Positions 6,912 to 16,158 of a DNA stretch of 19,406 nucleotides are shown piece after piece. Made by a program: the position numbers and the translations under genes. The first letter of the stretch is position 1; the number at the start of each line of letters is the position of its first letter. Origin of the DNA: an uncultured Myxococcales bacterium (lineage in GTDB: Bacteria > Myxococcota_A > Polyangia > Polyangiales > Polyangiaceae); NCBI GenBank assembly GCA_937949945.1, contig CALFEQ010000181.1, positions 1 through 19,406 of the forward strand. The letters are read 5' to 3'. The notes under the pieces were generated by a model. The model had not been told where the DNA came from and did not search any database. It was given only the letters and a program-made list of their open reading frames with translations.

Positions 6912-8309
6912 ATGTCTCGAAGTGCGGCGGCGAGGGTCGCTCGATGGCTGGTTGGGAAGGAGAGACGCGATGATGCGGTCGCGCTTCTCTGCTCCTGGGC
7001 CGCCAACGGCCCGAACGACAAGGAGGGGCAGGAGCTCCTCGCCGAGGCCTTCCGTCTCGACCCGGGCTCGCACCTCGCGCAGCTCGCTTTCGAGCGGATG
7101 GAGGGGATCGCCGCGAAGGATCACGGCCCCCTCGACGAGGCGATCAAGAAGTGGAACGCCGAGGAGCTCGGCAAGCTCGAGAAGCAGATGGCGCGCCCGA
7201 ACTTCATGCGGGCGCAGGTCGGCTTCAACAACAACGTCAAGTACAACGGCCTCGTCTTCCACATCCAGACCGAGGACTCCGGCCTCGATCGGCCTCACAT
7301 CATCACGCACCTGTTCGCGGACGGCGGGCGCATCATCAAGAGCCACAAGCGCATCTACGCGAGCGAGGTGAAGCGTGACGACATCGCCAAGTACGTGCGC
7401 GCCCTGATGAAGGGGCAGCACATGGAGATGGCGATCATGCTCCGCGAGGGCCGCTTCGACGAGATCATCGCGGGGCGCGCCATCGGCGGCATGGAGGTCC
7501 TCGAGCACCCGCCGCGCCTCGAGATCCAGAAGCTCGCGACGAAGAAGGAGGAGCGCGTCGAGGCGCCGCCGGCGTCGCGTTCGGTGCCGCCGCCCGCGGC
7601 CGCCGCGGAGCCGGAGCCGTCCCAGCCGGCCTCGTCGTCGCCGGTCTCGAGCAGGGCGGTTGCGCGCGTGCAGAAGCCGCGCTTCCGCCTGAACGTCATC
7701 CGCAGCCTGACGGGCGGGCCGGCGTACTACGAGCCGATCGGCGACGCGGCGATCATCGGCCGCGACGGCGCGATCTCGCTCGAGAAAGAGAAGTTCTGCC
7801 ACCCGCGCGAGGCGCAGATCCGGTGGCACAAGGGCCGGATTTGGCTGCACGACCTCGAGGCCGGCAACGGCGTCTTCCTCCGCATCCGCCAGCCCGTCGA
7901 GCTCGAGATCGGCGACGAGTTCATGGTCGGCGATCAGGTGCTCCTCATCGAGCGCAACCCCGACCCGAACGACGGCCCGGGCCCCGGCCCGACGTACTTC
8001 TACTCGTCGCCGAAGTGGCCTTCGTCGTTCCGTGTCGTGCAGATCTTCGAGGGCGGCGCGAAGGGCGCGTGCGTCGTCGCGCGCGGCACGACGATGCAGA
8101 TCGGGTCGGCGATCGGCGACTTCGTGTTCACGGCCGATCCGCTCGTCGAGGATCAGCACTGCCTCGTCGAGGAGCAGGCCGGGTCGATCATCCTGTCGGA
8201 CCTCGGCTCGCGCACCGGCGTGTTCGTCCGCATCAAGGGCGAGCAGGAGCTCGTCGCGGGCGACGAGATCATCGTCGGCCGCACGCGCCTCGCGCTCGAG
8301 ATCCTCTGA
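6912..8309 (+). CDS. Double-FHA domain protein with TPR-like and unnamed N-terminal domain
   Basis: Protein of 465 residues with no signal peptide or membrane segment. Residues about 5-65 look like a helical TPR-type repeat (ALLCSWAANGPNDKEGQELL). Residues about 100-185 form a compact domain with NGLVFHIQTEDSG, THLFADGGRIIKS and KGQHMEMAIMLREGRFD. I recall such a segment from other myxobacterial signalling proteins but know no name for it. A Pro/Ala/Ser linker (216-255) leads to FHA domain 1 (about 275-346) and FHA domain 2 (about 390-463). FHA domains bind phosphothreonine peptides made by Ser/Thr kinases. Here each copy is incomplete. Domain 1 keeps Gly283-Arg284 and Asn319-Gly320 but lacks the Ser-x-x-His motif. 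Domain 2 keeps His416 but has lost the Gly-Arg and the Asn. ATG 6912 is the first plausible start, because the frame upstream is low complexity. The role is probably scaffold or kinase partner. Confidence 0.85.
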   Translation: MSRSAAARVARWLVGKERRDDAVALLCSWAANGPNDKEGQELLAEAFRLDPGSHLAQLAFERMEGIAAKDHGPLDEAIKKWNAEELGKLEKQMARPNFMRAQVGFNNNVKYNGLVFHIQTEDSGLDRPHIITHLFADGGRIIKSHKRIYASEVKRDDIAKYVRALMKGQHMEMAIMLREGRFDEIIAGRAIGGMEVLEHPPRLEIQKLATKKEERVEAPPASRSVPPPAAAAEPEPSQPASSSPVSSRAVARVQKPRFRLNVIRSLTGGPAYYEPIGDAAIIGRDGAISLEKEKFCHPREAQIRWHKGRIWLHDLEAGNGVFLRIRQPVELEIGDEFMVGDQVLLIERNPDPNDGPGPGPTYFYSSPKWPSSFRVVQIFEGGAKGACVVARGTTMQIGSAIGDFVFTADPLVEDQHCLVEEQAGSIILSDLGSRTGVFVRIKGEQELVAGDEIIVGRTRLALEIL

Positions 8310-8324
8310 GGCCTCGGCCGCGGG

Positions 8325-9083
8325 CTACTTCTTCGCGAGGCGGTGCATGACGAGGCGCCCGACCTCGGGCAGAAGGCCGCCGATGCGGCTCATCACCGCG
8401 AGGTCACGCTGCGGGACGTAGTGCAGCGCGCGCCCGTGGACGGCCTTCCAGACGACCTCCGCGACGTCGTCGGCCGTGAGCTTGATCCCGAGGCGATCGA
8501 GCGATTTTGCGACGTGCCGCTGGGAGTGGACCATCGGCGTGTCGACGTAGCCCGGCATGATGTCGCAAACGCGGATGCCGCGCGGGCGGAGCTCGATGTC
8601 GAGCGCCTCGGTGAGCGCGCGGACCGCGAACTTCGAGGCCGAGTACACGGCGAGCTCCGGCTGGCCGTAGATGGCGGACGCGCTCGACATGTTGACGATG
8701 ACGGCGTTCCCGGTCCGCTCGAGGAGCGGCAGGCACGTCCGGATCCCGAGGATCGTGCCCATGACGTTCACGTCGAGCTGCTTTCGGCAATCCTCGACGG
8801 ACACGTCTTCGAAGCGTCCCATCCGGAGAATCCCCGCGCAGTTGAAGAGGACGTCGAGCCGGCCCGCGGACGACTCGAAGTCGGCGACGGCGGCCTCCCA
8901 GGACTCCGCGTTGGTCACGTCGATGCGGCCGTAGGAGCTGCCGCTGCCGATCTCGCGGGCGACGGCGTGAGCGCCTTCGACGTCGACGTCGTAGCAGCCG
9001 ACCTTGAAGCCTCGCCGTCCGAAGAGGAGGGCCGTCGCGCGGCCGATGCCGGAGGCCGCACCCGTGACGAAGATCGCTCTCAT
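8325..9083 (-). CDS. Short-chain dehydrogenase/reductase (SDR) family oxidoreductase
   Basis: Classical SDR of 252 residues, the usual length. The Rossmann dinucleotide motif TGAASGIG spans residues 7-14. Asp32, at the end of the second strand (YDVDV), favours NAD(H) over NADP(H). The structural NNAG motif appears as Asn81-Cys-Ala-Gly84. The catalytic set is Ser134 with Tyr147 and Lys151 in YSASK. The substrate cannot be predicted from sequence; keto or hydroxy groups of lipids or secondary metabolites are typical of the family. The gene ends 15 bases from the convergent FHA gene and starts 135 bases from the divergent TPR gene. The ATG at 9083 begins directly at the first beta strand, as expected, and a TAGAGT box lies 9 bases before it. 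Confidence 0.92.
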   Translation of the reverse strand: MRAIFVTGAASGIGRATALLFGRRGFKVGCYDVDVEGAHAVAREIGSGSSYGRIDVTNAESWEAAVADFESSAGRLDVLFNCAGILRMGRFEDVSVEDCRKQLDVNVMGTILGIRTCLPLLERTGNAVIVNMSSASAIYGQPELAVYSASKFAVRALTEALDIELRPRGIRVCDIMPGYVDTPMVHSQRHVAKSLDRLGIKLTADDVAEVVWKAVHGRALHYVPQRDLAVMSRIGGLLPEVGRLVMHRLAKK

Positions 9084-9092
9084 CGGCGCGGA

Positions 9093-9098
9093 ACTCTA
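9093..9098 (-). promoter_or_regulatory. TANNNT -10-like box (TAGAGT) of the SDR gene
   Basis: On the minus strand TAGAGT ends 9 bases before the ATG at 9083, so the transcript may be leaderless. No good -35 is seen. A perfect palindrome occupies the position between a would-be -35 and this box. Confidence 0.4.
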
Positions 9099-9103
9099 GT
9101 TCG

Positions 9104-9115
9104 CCGGCGCGCCGG
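9104..9115. promoter_or_regulatory. 12-bp GC palindrome in the SDR promoter
   Basis: CCGGCGCGCCGG is perfectly self-complementary and lies just upstream of the SDR -10-like box, where a repressor would block RNA polymerase. All-GC palindromes of this length arise fairly easily in such DNA, so this is tentative. Confidence 0.25.
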
Positions 9116-9181
9116 TGCGTACGAAATCGTGTCCGTGAGTCTGCGCGTCCCGGTCCTTCGTGCTCGGTCGGACACCTTCCG

Positions 9182-9210
9182 TTGAGGCACGGCTGTCGTT
9201 CCGCTACGGT
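9182..9210 (+). promoter_or_regulatory. Promoter of the TPR gene, leaderless type
   Basis: TTGAGG at 9182-9187 is followed after exactly 17 bases by TACGGT at 9205-9210. The ATG lies 8 bases after that. The start of transcription would coincide with, or lie next to, the start codon. This is the best-formed member of the TANNNT set in the window. Confidence 0.5.
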
Positions 9211-9218
9211 CGCGCGTC

Positions 9219-9650
9219 ATGGCCGGTCGCTACGGGATGTCGTTCGCGAAGAAGCTCATCGAGCAGGGCGATTACGAGGAGGCGGTCGCGTCGGCGACGG
9301 AGGAGATCGCATCGGGCAACACGGGCCCGGAGCCGCTCTTCGATCGAGCGACCGCCTACGAGCTGCTCGAGCGCTACGCCGAAGCGGTGGCGGACTTCGA
9401 GAAGGCCATCGAGGCGAACCGAACGGAGAAGGTGCTCGACCCGTTCGTCCTCGACGACGCGTACTTCAGCGCGACCCTCGCCGCCGCCCGCCAGGAAGCG
9501 AGCACGAACCTGCGCGGCGCGCTCGCCCGCCTCGACCGCTACCGAGAGCTCTTGCCGGACGGAGCGCACGTCGCGGAGAGCTTCGACTGGCAGAAGCGCC
9601 TCCGTGGCGAGCTACCGAGCTTGCTCGACAAGACGAAGGACTACGTCTGA
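9219..9650 (+). CDS. Small TPR-repeat protein
   Basis: Protein of 143 residues with two tetratricopeptide-like repeats. The first is about residues 8-32 (FAKKLIEQGDYEEAVASAT). The second is about 38-68 (PLFDRATAYELLERYAEAV, then DFEKAIEAN). The rest is predicted helical, with a run of Leu/Arg heptads that probably packs against the repeats. It has no signal peptide, membrane segment or catalytic motif, so a cytoplasmic adaptor role through protein-protein contact is the most that can be said. It is transcribed alone, divergent from the SDR gene. The ATG at 9219 is supported by a TTGAGG/TACGGT promoter that places transcription start at the codon itself. No Shine-Dalgarno site is present. Confidence 0.8.
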   Translation: MAGRYGMSFAKKLIEQGDYEEAVASATEEIASGNTGPEPLFDRATAYELLERYAEAVADFEKAIEANRTEKVLDPFVLDDAYFSATLAAARQEASTNLRGALARLDRYRELLPDGAHVAESFDWQKRLRGELPSLLDKTKDYV

Positions 9651-9880
9651 AACGCGAGCTGGAGAGAAAGGGGCAACAGGGAGACGGGGAGACAGGGAGA
9701 GCGGTCGAAACGCTTCGCGCCTCGCCCGCGAAAGGGAGCCTCTCTCCCACTGCGACCGAGAGAAGGTGGTGAGTGGGAAGGCGGGACGCAGTTGCGCGAG
9801 GCGCTGCAGGTCGGGACGGAGACGCCAGGAGCTACCCGGTCGACAGCGCCCGGCACGTGTCCCCATCTCCCTGTCCACGC
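9651..9880. other. Structured convergent intergenic region, no gene
   Basis: The 230-base gap lies between the TPR gene and the convergent SulP fusion. It is purine-rich on the left, with several short hairpins: TTCGCG/CGCGAA near 9714-9733, and GGGAG/CTCCC near 9734-9750. Near its ends lie inverted 15-base sequences (listed separately). It may be a degenerate intergenic repeat or MITE-like element. No coding sequence is seen. Confidence 0.5.
9676..9874. repeat. Inverted 15-bp pair with 8-bp tandem repeat at its left arm
   Basis: ACAGGGAGACGGGGA at 9676-9690 is matched in inverted orientation by TCCCCATCTCCCTGT at 9860-9874, 14 of 15 bases. The left arm is part of an 8-base unit repeated three times (9676-9699, ACAGGGAG/ACGGGGAG/ACAGGGAG). 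The arms lie just inside the two convergent stop codons. Confidence 0.5.
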
Positions 9881-12142
9881 CTAGTGCGTCACCCGCTCCA
9901 ACGCCTCGGGCCCTTCGCCGACCGGAACGAAGCGCTTCGCCGCGTCCGTCCACTCCTCGATTTCGCCGCGCGCGACGTCGAAGAACCACGCGGCGATCGA
10001 CAGCCTGCCGGCTTCGAGCATGCTCGCGACGACCGGATACGTTCGGACATGCTCCGCCTGACGGAGCACGTTCAGCCGCGCCACCTCGTCCGCATCGAGC
10101 GAGCGCGGTAGGTGTTCGAGCAGCGGCCTCACTTGCGTCGCGTCGAGCCAAGCGTCGAGCGTCGAGAGGACCGGAGGGACCCGCTCCGTCTCTCGGAGCA
10201 CCTTGATCGCGCCGCAGCCGGAGTGGCCGCACACGACGATCTTCGAGACGCCGAGCACGCCGACGGCGAACTCGATCGCGGCGCCGACCGCGGAGGCCTG
10301 GCCGGCCGTCGCCGGCGGGACGAGGTTGCCGATGTCGCGGACCACGAAGAGCTCGCCCGGGTCGGCGGCGGTGATGAGGTTCGGGTCGACGCGGCTGTCC
10401 GAGCACGCGATGAAGAGCGTGTGCGGTGACTGGCCCCCCGCGAGCCGCTCGAACAGCGCCGCGTACCGCGGACGTACGGTCGCTCGGAAGCGCTCGATCC
10501 CGGCCCTCAGGCGCGTGTCGGCGCTCGTCGGGGTGGGGCCGAGGCGCTCGGCGAGGCAGCGCTCGTCCTCGACGATGCATTCCGGGGCGGCGTCCCCGAC
10601 CGCGTGCGCGAGCTGATCGCGTGCGGTCGGCGGCACGCCGACGACGATCGGCTCGAGACCGCACGAACGCGCGTGCTGGACGAGGCCGGCGAGATGCTCC
10701 GTGCCGGAGGCATCGATCGTCTGGATGCCGCGGACGTCGAAGACGACGGCGCGCCCCGGGTCGAGCGAGCCGAGCTCCTCGCGCATGGAGTCCATGTCGA
10801 GCGAGGAGAGGAACGTCAGCGGTCCCTCGAGGACGAACACGTAGTTCTTCCCGAGGCGCGCGCCGCGGACGGTGAGGCGAGGCCGCCCGAGGCGGATCGC
10901 GGCGATCGTGAGCGCGGCGACGATGCCCCACTGGATGCCCTCGAGCAGGTCGACGAACACGATCGTCGCGAACGTGATCGTGAGCACGACCGCGTCGGAT
11001 CGCGAGTACCGCCAGAGGCGGACGATCGCCGCGGGCTGGAGCATGTTGAAGGCGACCGAGAAGAGCACGGCCGCGAGCGCCGCGACGGGGATGCGCTCGA
11101 TGAGCCCGGCGAGCGCGAAGATCATCGCGAGGAGCGTCAGCGAGTGGACGATCGACGAGAGCCGGGTGCGCGCGCCGGCCTGCACGTTCATCCCGGACCG
11201 GGCGATCACGCCGGTGACCGGGATGCCGCCGAAGAGCGCGCTCGCGACGTTCCCGAGACCCTGCCCGATGAGCTCCTGATCGGGATCGCTCCTCGACCGC
11301 GTGATCCTATCGACGACGGTGGACGAGAGCAGCGTCTCGAGCGACGCGAGCGCGAAGACGACGATCGTGGACCCCGCGAGGGCCACGAGCGACCATTCGC
11401 CCGAGAGCTCGGGCAGCCGCGGCGCCGGGAGCGAACGCGGGATCGTCCCGATCGTCTCGGTCTCGACACCGAAGATCGCGACGGCGGCGGTCGTGACGAC
11501 CACCGCGACCAGGTGCGCGGGGATGCGGCGGGAGATCTTCCGCAGCGCGTAGTAGAGGGCGAGCGTCGCGCCGGCGATCGTGACCGCGGCGGGCTTCGTC
11601 TGCCCGAGGTAGTCGCCGAGGTGGGCGATGACCTCGAAGACGTGCGACTGCGGCGGCGCGGGAAGGCCGAGCGCGCGGGGGAGCTGCCCGATGAGGATGA
11701 TGACGCCGATGCCGGCCGTGAAACCCTCGATCACCGGGAGCGGGACGAGCCGTATGAAGCGCCCGAGCCCCAGCGTCCCGGCGAGGAGCTGGAGCACCCC
11801 GCAGCCGATGCCGACGACGAGGATCGCCCCGAAGCCGTACGACTGGACGATGCTCGCGACGAGCACGGCCATCGCGGCCGCGGGCCCGCTGACCTGCAAC
11901 GGCGTCCCGCCGAACAGGGCGCACACCACGCCCGCGACGATCGCGGTCACGAGGCCCACGGCGGCGGGGACGCCGGACGCGAGCGCGATCGCGAGCGACA
12001 GCGGGACGGCGACGCACGCGACGGTCAGGCCGGCGGCGACGTCGCTGGCGAGCGACCTTCGCGAGAACATCGCCTTCCACTCGGGAAGGAGGCTCCGGAT
12101 GCCGAGGTCGAGCCTGGGCTGGAGGTGGGAAGTGGCGCGCAC
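9881..12142 (-). CDS. SulP transporter-STAS-beta-carbonic anhydrase fusion (probable bicarbonate transporter)
   Basis: Three-part inner-membrane protein of 753 residues. Residues about 18-420 are a SulP (SLC26-type) anion transporter. They include the opening LLPEWKAMF, the VAVPLSLAIALASGVP helix and about 10-12 hydrophobic segments. Residues about 430-530 are a STAS domain, including VVFDVRGIQTIDASG. Residues about 545-745 are a complete beta-carbonic anhydrase. Its zinc ligands are Cys580 (CSDSR, with Asp582), His640 and Cys643 (CGHSGCG). SulP-carbonic anhydrase hybrids are known in bacteria and are thought to move bicarbonate or hydrate/dehydrate CO2 at the pore. Transport of bicarbonate is therefore more likely than sulphate, though this is inference. 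The start is a GTG at 12142 without a clear ribosome site. A shorter ATG at 12070, preceded by GGAAGG, would remove part of the conserved N-terminus. It follows pgi by 91 bases with hairpins between. Confidence 0.93.
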   Translation of the reverse strand: MRATSHLQPRLDLGIRSLLPEWKAMFSRRSLASDVAAGLTVACVAVPLSLAIALASGVPAAVGLVTAIVAGVVCALFGGTPLQVSGPAAAMAVLVASIVQSYGFGAILVVGIGCGVLQLLAGTLGLGRFIRLVPLPVIEGFTAGIGVIILIGQLPRALGLPAPPQSHVFEVIAHLGDYLGQTKPAAVTIAGATLALYYALRKISRRIPAHLVAVVVTTAAVAIFGVETETIGTIPRSLPAPRLPELSGEWSLVALAGSTIVVFALASLETLLSSTVVDRITRSRSDPDQELIGQGLGNVASALFGGIPVTGVIARSGMNVQAGARTRLSSIVHSLTLLAMIFALAGLIERIPVAALAAVLFSVAFNMLQPAAIVRLWRYSRSDAVVLTITFATIVFVDLLEGIQWGIVAALTIAAIRLGRPRLTVRGARLGKNYVFVLEGPLTFLSSLDMDSMREELGSLDPGRAVVFDVRGIQTIDASGTEHLAGLVQHARSCGLEPIVVGVPPTARDQLAHAVGDAAPECIVEDERCLAERLGPTPTSADTRLRAGIERFRATVRPRYAALFERLAGGQSPHTLFIACSDSRVDPNLITAADPGELFVVRDIGNLVPPATAGQASAVGAAIEFAVGVLGVSKIVVCGHSGCGAIKVLRETERVPPVLSTLDAWLDATQVRPLLEHLPRSLDADEVARLNVLRQAEHVRTYPVVASMLEAGRLSIAAWFFDVARGEIEEWTDAAKRFVPVGEGPEALERVTH

Positions 12143-12185
12143 GTACCCGAGGCGCAGGCAAGCCCCGAGCCTCGAGCGCGTTCAT

Positions 12186-12220
12186 GGCCGAGCACGGCCG
12201 CGCCACCGGCGTCGCCGGTG
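12186..12220 (-). terminator. Two tandem hairpins downstream of pgi
   Basis: Read from the pgi side, CACCGGC (12204-12210) and GCCGGTG (12214-12220) form a perfect 7-bp stem with a 3-base loop, starting 13 bases after the pgi stop. GGCCG/CGGCC (12186-12199) forms a second, 5-bp stem. No T-tract is present. They probably reduce read-through into the SulP gene. Confidence 0.45.
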
Positions 12221-12233
12221 AAGCGCTTCCCGA

Positions 12234-13895
<1,662 letters not shown>

Positions 13896-13903
13896 GGCGG
13901 CCA

Positions 13904-13931
13904 AAGATATGCGCGCCTCCGGCGGCGGCAA
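13904..13931 (-). promoter_or_regulatory. Promoter of pgi, leaderless type
   Basis: On the minus strand TTGCCG (13931-13926, four of six bases match the -35) is followed after 16 bases by TATCTT (13909-13904). The ATG comes 8 bases later. The placement leaves no room for a Shine-Dalgarno site. Confidence 0.45.
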
Positions 13932-13995
13932 ACCCTCGAGCTCCACCGTGGCCGGCTCGCGCGGCCGGTGGCGCACGCGGCGGCGACGGCGATGG

Positions 13996-14001
13996 TAGGC
14001 T
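13996..14001 (+). promoter_or_regulatory. TANNNT -10-like box (TAGGCT) of the ABC exporter operon
   Basis: TAGGCT ends 9 bases before the ATG at 14011. No -35 match is seen upstream. It has the same geometry as the boxes before pgi, the TPR, the SDR and the CULT genes. Confidence 0.4.
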
Positions 14002-14010
14002 GCGCGTCCG

Positions 14011-15021
14011 ATGGCGCTCGAGCACGCGGCGACGGCTCCCGGACGCTCCGAGGCTCTGCGCGCGTCGCGCGGCGCGCCGGAGGTCTCCATCCGCTGCAAG
14101 GGGCTCCGAAAGACGTACGAGGACGGCGTCGTCGCGGTCGACGGGCTCGATCTCGAGGTGAGGCGCGGCGAGTGCTTCGGTCTGCTCGGCCCGAACGGCG
14201 CAGGAAAGACGACGACCGTCGAGATCCTCGAAGGGCTCCTCGAGCCGTCGGGCGGCGAGGTCGAGATCCTCGGCCGCCGCTGGGAGACGGACGAGCGCTG
14301 GCTCCGCGAGCGGATCGGCGTGTCGCTCCAAGAGACCCACCTGCCCGACAAGCTGACCGTCCGCGAGACCCTCGAGCTCTTCCGCTCCTTCTTCGTCGAG
14401 GGGCGCGACATCGACGCGACGATCGATCTCGTGGCGCTCCGCGAGAAGGAGCACGCCAAGTTCGACACGCTCTCGGGCGGCCAGCGGCAGCGCCTCGCCG
14501 TCGCGTGCGCGCTCGTCGGTGATCCGACGCTGCTCTTCCTCGACGAGCCGACGACGGGGCTCGATCCGCAGTCGCGCCGGATGCTCTGGGACGTCGTGCT
14601 CGCGTTCAAGGAGCAGGGCGGGAGCGTGCTCTTGACGACGCATTACATGGACGAAGCGGAGCGGCTCTGCGACCGCGTCGGCGTCATCGATCACGGAAAG
14701 ACGATCGCCGTCGGCACGCCGAAGGAGCTCATCGACTCGCTCGGAGGCAGCCAGATCGTCGAGATCGAGGTCGCACGGCCGCCCGCGGAGGAGGCCGCGC
14801 GCGATGCCCTCGCGGCGTCGCTCGCACGGCTCCCGGGCGTCGTCTCGTCGCGCTTCCACGGCGGTCGCTTCGTGCTCACGGTCGATCAGCTCCACGTGGC
14901 GCTACCGGCCGTCCTCGAGGCGCTCCGGGCGCGGAATCTGGAGCTCGCGAATCTCTCGACGCACCGGGCGACGCTCGAGGACGTCTTCGTCACGCTGACG
15001 GGAAGGGCCCTCCGTGAGTGA
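14011..15021 (+). CDS. ABC exporter ATP-binding protein
   Basis: ATPase subunit of an ABC-2 type exporter, 336 residues. After a 24-residue extension the nucleotide-binding domain runs from about 25 to 245. It has Walker A GPNGAGKTT (60-68), the Q-loop near Gln107, the signature LSGGQ (154-158), Walker B LLFLDEP (174-180) and the switch His211 (TTHYMDEAE). The C-terminal part (about 250-330) is the small domain common to drug- and antibiotic-exporting ATPases of the CcmA/DrrA type. The stop codon overlaps the permease gene by 8 bases, so the two are translationally coupled and form one complex, probably two of each. The substrate is not predictable; lipids, antibiotics or polysaccharide precursors are typical. 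The ATG at 14011 is supported by the TAGGCT box 9 bases upstream. There is no visible ribosome site. Confidence 0.94.
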   Translation: MALEHAATAPGRSEALRASRGAPEVSIRCKGLRKTYEDGVVAVDGLDLEVRRGECFGLLGPNGAGKTTTVEILEGLLEPSGGEVEILGRRWETDERWLRERIGVSLQETHLPDKLTVRETLELFRSFFVEGRDIDATIDLVALREKEHAKFDTLSGGQRQRLAVACALVGDPTLLFLDEPTTGLDPQSRRMLWDVVLAFKEQGGSVLLTTHYMDEAERLCDRVGVIDHGKTIAVGTPKELIDSLGGSQIVEIEVARPPAEEAARDALAASLARLPGVVSSRFHGGRFVLTVDQLHVALPAVLEALRARNLELANLSTHRATLEDVFVTLTGRALRE

Positions 15022-16084
15022 CGTCGAGCGCCGCGCCCGCATGCGAGCGATCGTGCAGCTCGCGCTCGCGCGATTCCGGATCTTCTACCGGGAGCCGGGG
15101 TCGATGTTCTGGACGTTCGGCTTCCCGCTCGTCCTCTCCATCGTCCTCGGCATCGCGTTCCGCGACCGCGATCCGGAGCCGGTCGTCGTCGCCGTGGAGG
15201 TCGCGGCCGAGGACGCGCGTGCTCGCGCAGAGCACGCGCGGGAGATCCTCGCGCGATCGGACGACGTGAAGGTGAAGGTGATGTCGCCCGAGGAGGCGAG
15301 CGCCGCGCTCCGCACGGGGAAGGTGAGCCTCGTCGTCACGCCCTCGACCGACGGGTATGCGTATCGATGGGATCCGACGCGCCCGGAGAGCCGCCTCGCG
15401 CGCTCGGTGACGGACGACGTCCTCCAGCGCGGGGAAGGGCGGCAGGACGCGTACGAGCCCACGTCGTCGATCGTCACCGAGCCGGGCTCTCGGTACATCG
15501 ACTTCCTGGTCCCGGGCCTCGTCGGGCTCGGCCTCATGTCGACCGGCCTCTGGGGGATCGGCTTCGCGCTCGCCGAGATGCGCACGAAGAAGCTGATCAA
15601 GCGCCTCGTCGCCACGCCCATGAGGCGCAGCGACTTCTTGCTGTCCTTCTTGCTGGTGCGAGCGCTCCTCCTGCCGGTCGAGCTCGCGCCACTGCTCGCG
15701 TTCGCATGGCTCGTCTTCGACGTCGGTGTGCGTGGCAGCTTCCTGACGCTCGGCATCACGGCGCTGGTCGGCGCGCTCACGTTCGCGGTCATGGGCCTCT
15801 TTTTCGCGTGCCGGGCGGACAACCCGCACGTCGTGAGCGGCCTCATCAACATCGTCTCCTTCCCGATGTACCTCTGCTCGGGCGTCTTCTTCTCGTCGTC
15901 CCGTTTCCCCGACGCCGTGCAGCCGATCATCGGGCTCTTGCCGCTGACCGCGCTGAACGACGCGCTGCGCGCGACGATGATCGACGGAGCGGGCTTGGCC
16001 GACGTCGCGGGAAAGCTCGGCGTGTGCGCGACGTGGGGCATCGTTTGCTTCGTGCTCGCGATTCGGTTGTTCAAGTGGCGGTAG
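15014..16084 (+). CDS. ABC-2 type exporter permease
   Basis: Membrane subunit of 356 residues, partner of the overlapping ATPase gene. It has the usual ABC-2 layout: one N-terminal helix (about 31-49), a large extracytoplasmic domain (about 50-163), and five further helices at about 165-187, 208-235, 243-266, 272-294 and 333-352. The coupling segment EMRTKKLIKRLVATPMRRSDFL (188-209) after helix 2 is typical of permeases that contact a DrrA-type ATPase. The large outer loop resembles DrrB/NatB-like exporters. The GTG at 15014 overlaps the ATPase stop by 8 bases. It matches the family N-terminus, since the following ATG is at residue 10. The substrate is unknown. Downstream it faces the kinase gene across a hairpin. 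Confidence 0.92.
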   Translation: MSDVERRARMRAIVQLALARFRIFYREPGSMFWTFGFPLVLSIVLGIAFRDRDPEPVVVAVEVAAEDARARAEHAREILARSDDVKVKVMSPEEASAALRTGKVSLVVTPSTDGYAYRWDPTRPESRLARSVTDDVLQRGEGRQDAYEPTSSIVTEPGSRYIDFLVPGLVGLGLMSTGLWGIGFALAEMRTKKLIKRLVATPMRRSDFLLSFLLVRALLLPVELAPLLAFAWLVFDVGVRGSFLTLGITALVGALTFAVMGLFFACRADNPHVVSGLINIVSFPMYLCSGVFFSSSRFPDAVQPIIGLLPLTALNDALRATMIDGAGLADVAGKLGVCATWGIVCFVLAIRLFKWR

Positions 16085-16092
16085 CTGGATCG

Positions 16093-16134
16093 CGAGACGC
16101 GCACGAGGCGAGAGAAGCGCGTGCCCTCGTCTCG
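16093..16134. terminator. Bipartite hairpin between convergent permease and kinase genes
   Basis: CGAGACG (16093-16099) pairs with CGTCTCG (16128-16134). Inside it GCACG (16101-16105) pairs with CGTGC (16120-16124), leaving a 14-base loop. It lies in the 74-base gap between two convergent stops, so it is a likely bidirectional terminator. There is no T-tract. Confidence 0.4.
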
Positions 16135-16158
16135 GCCATGTCGATCGAGCGCGTGCCT

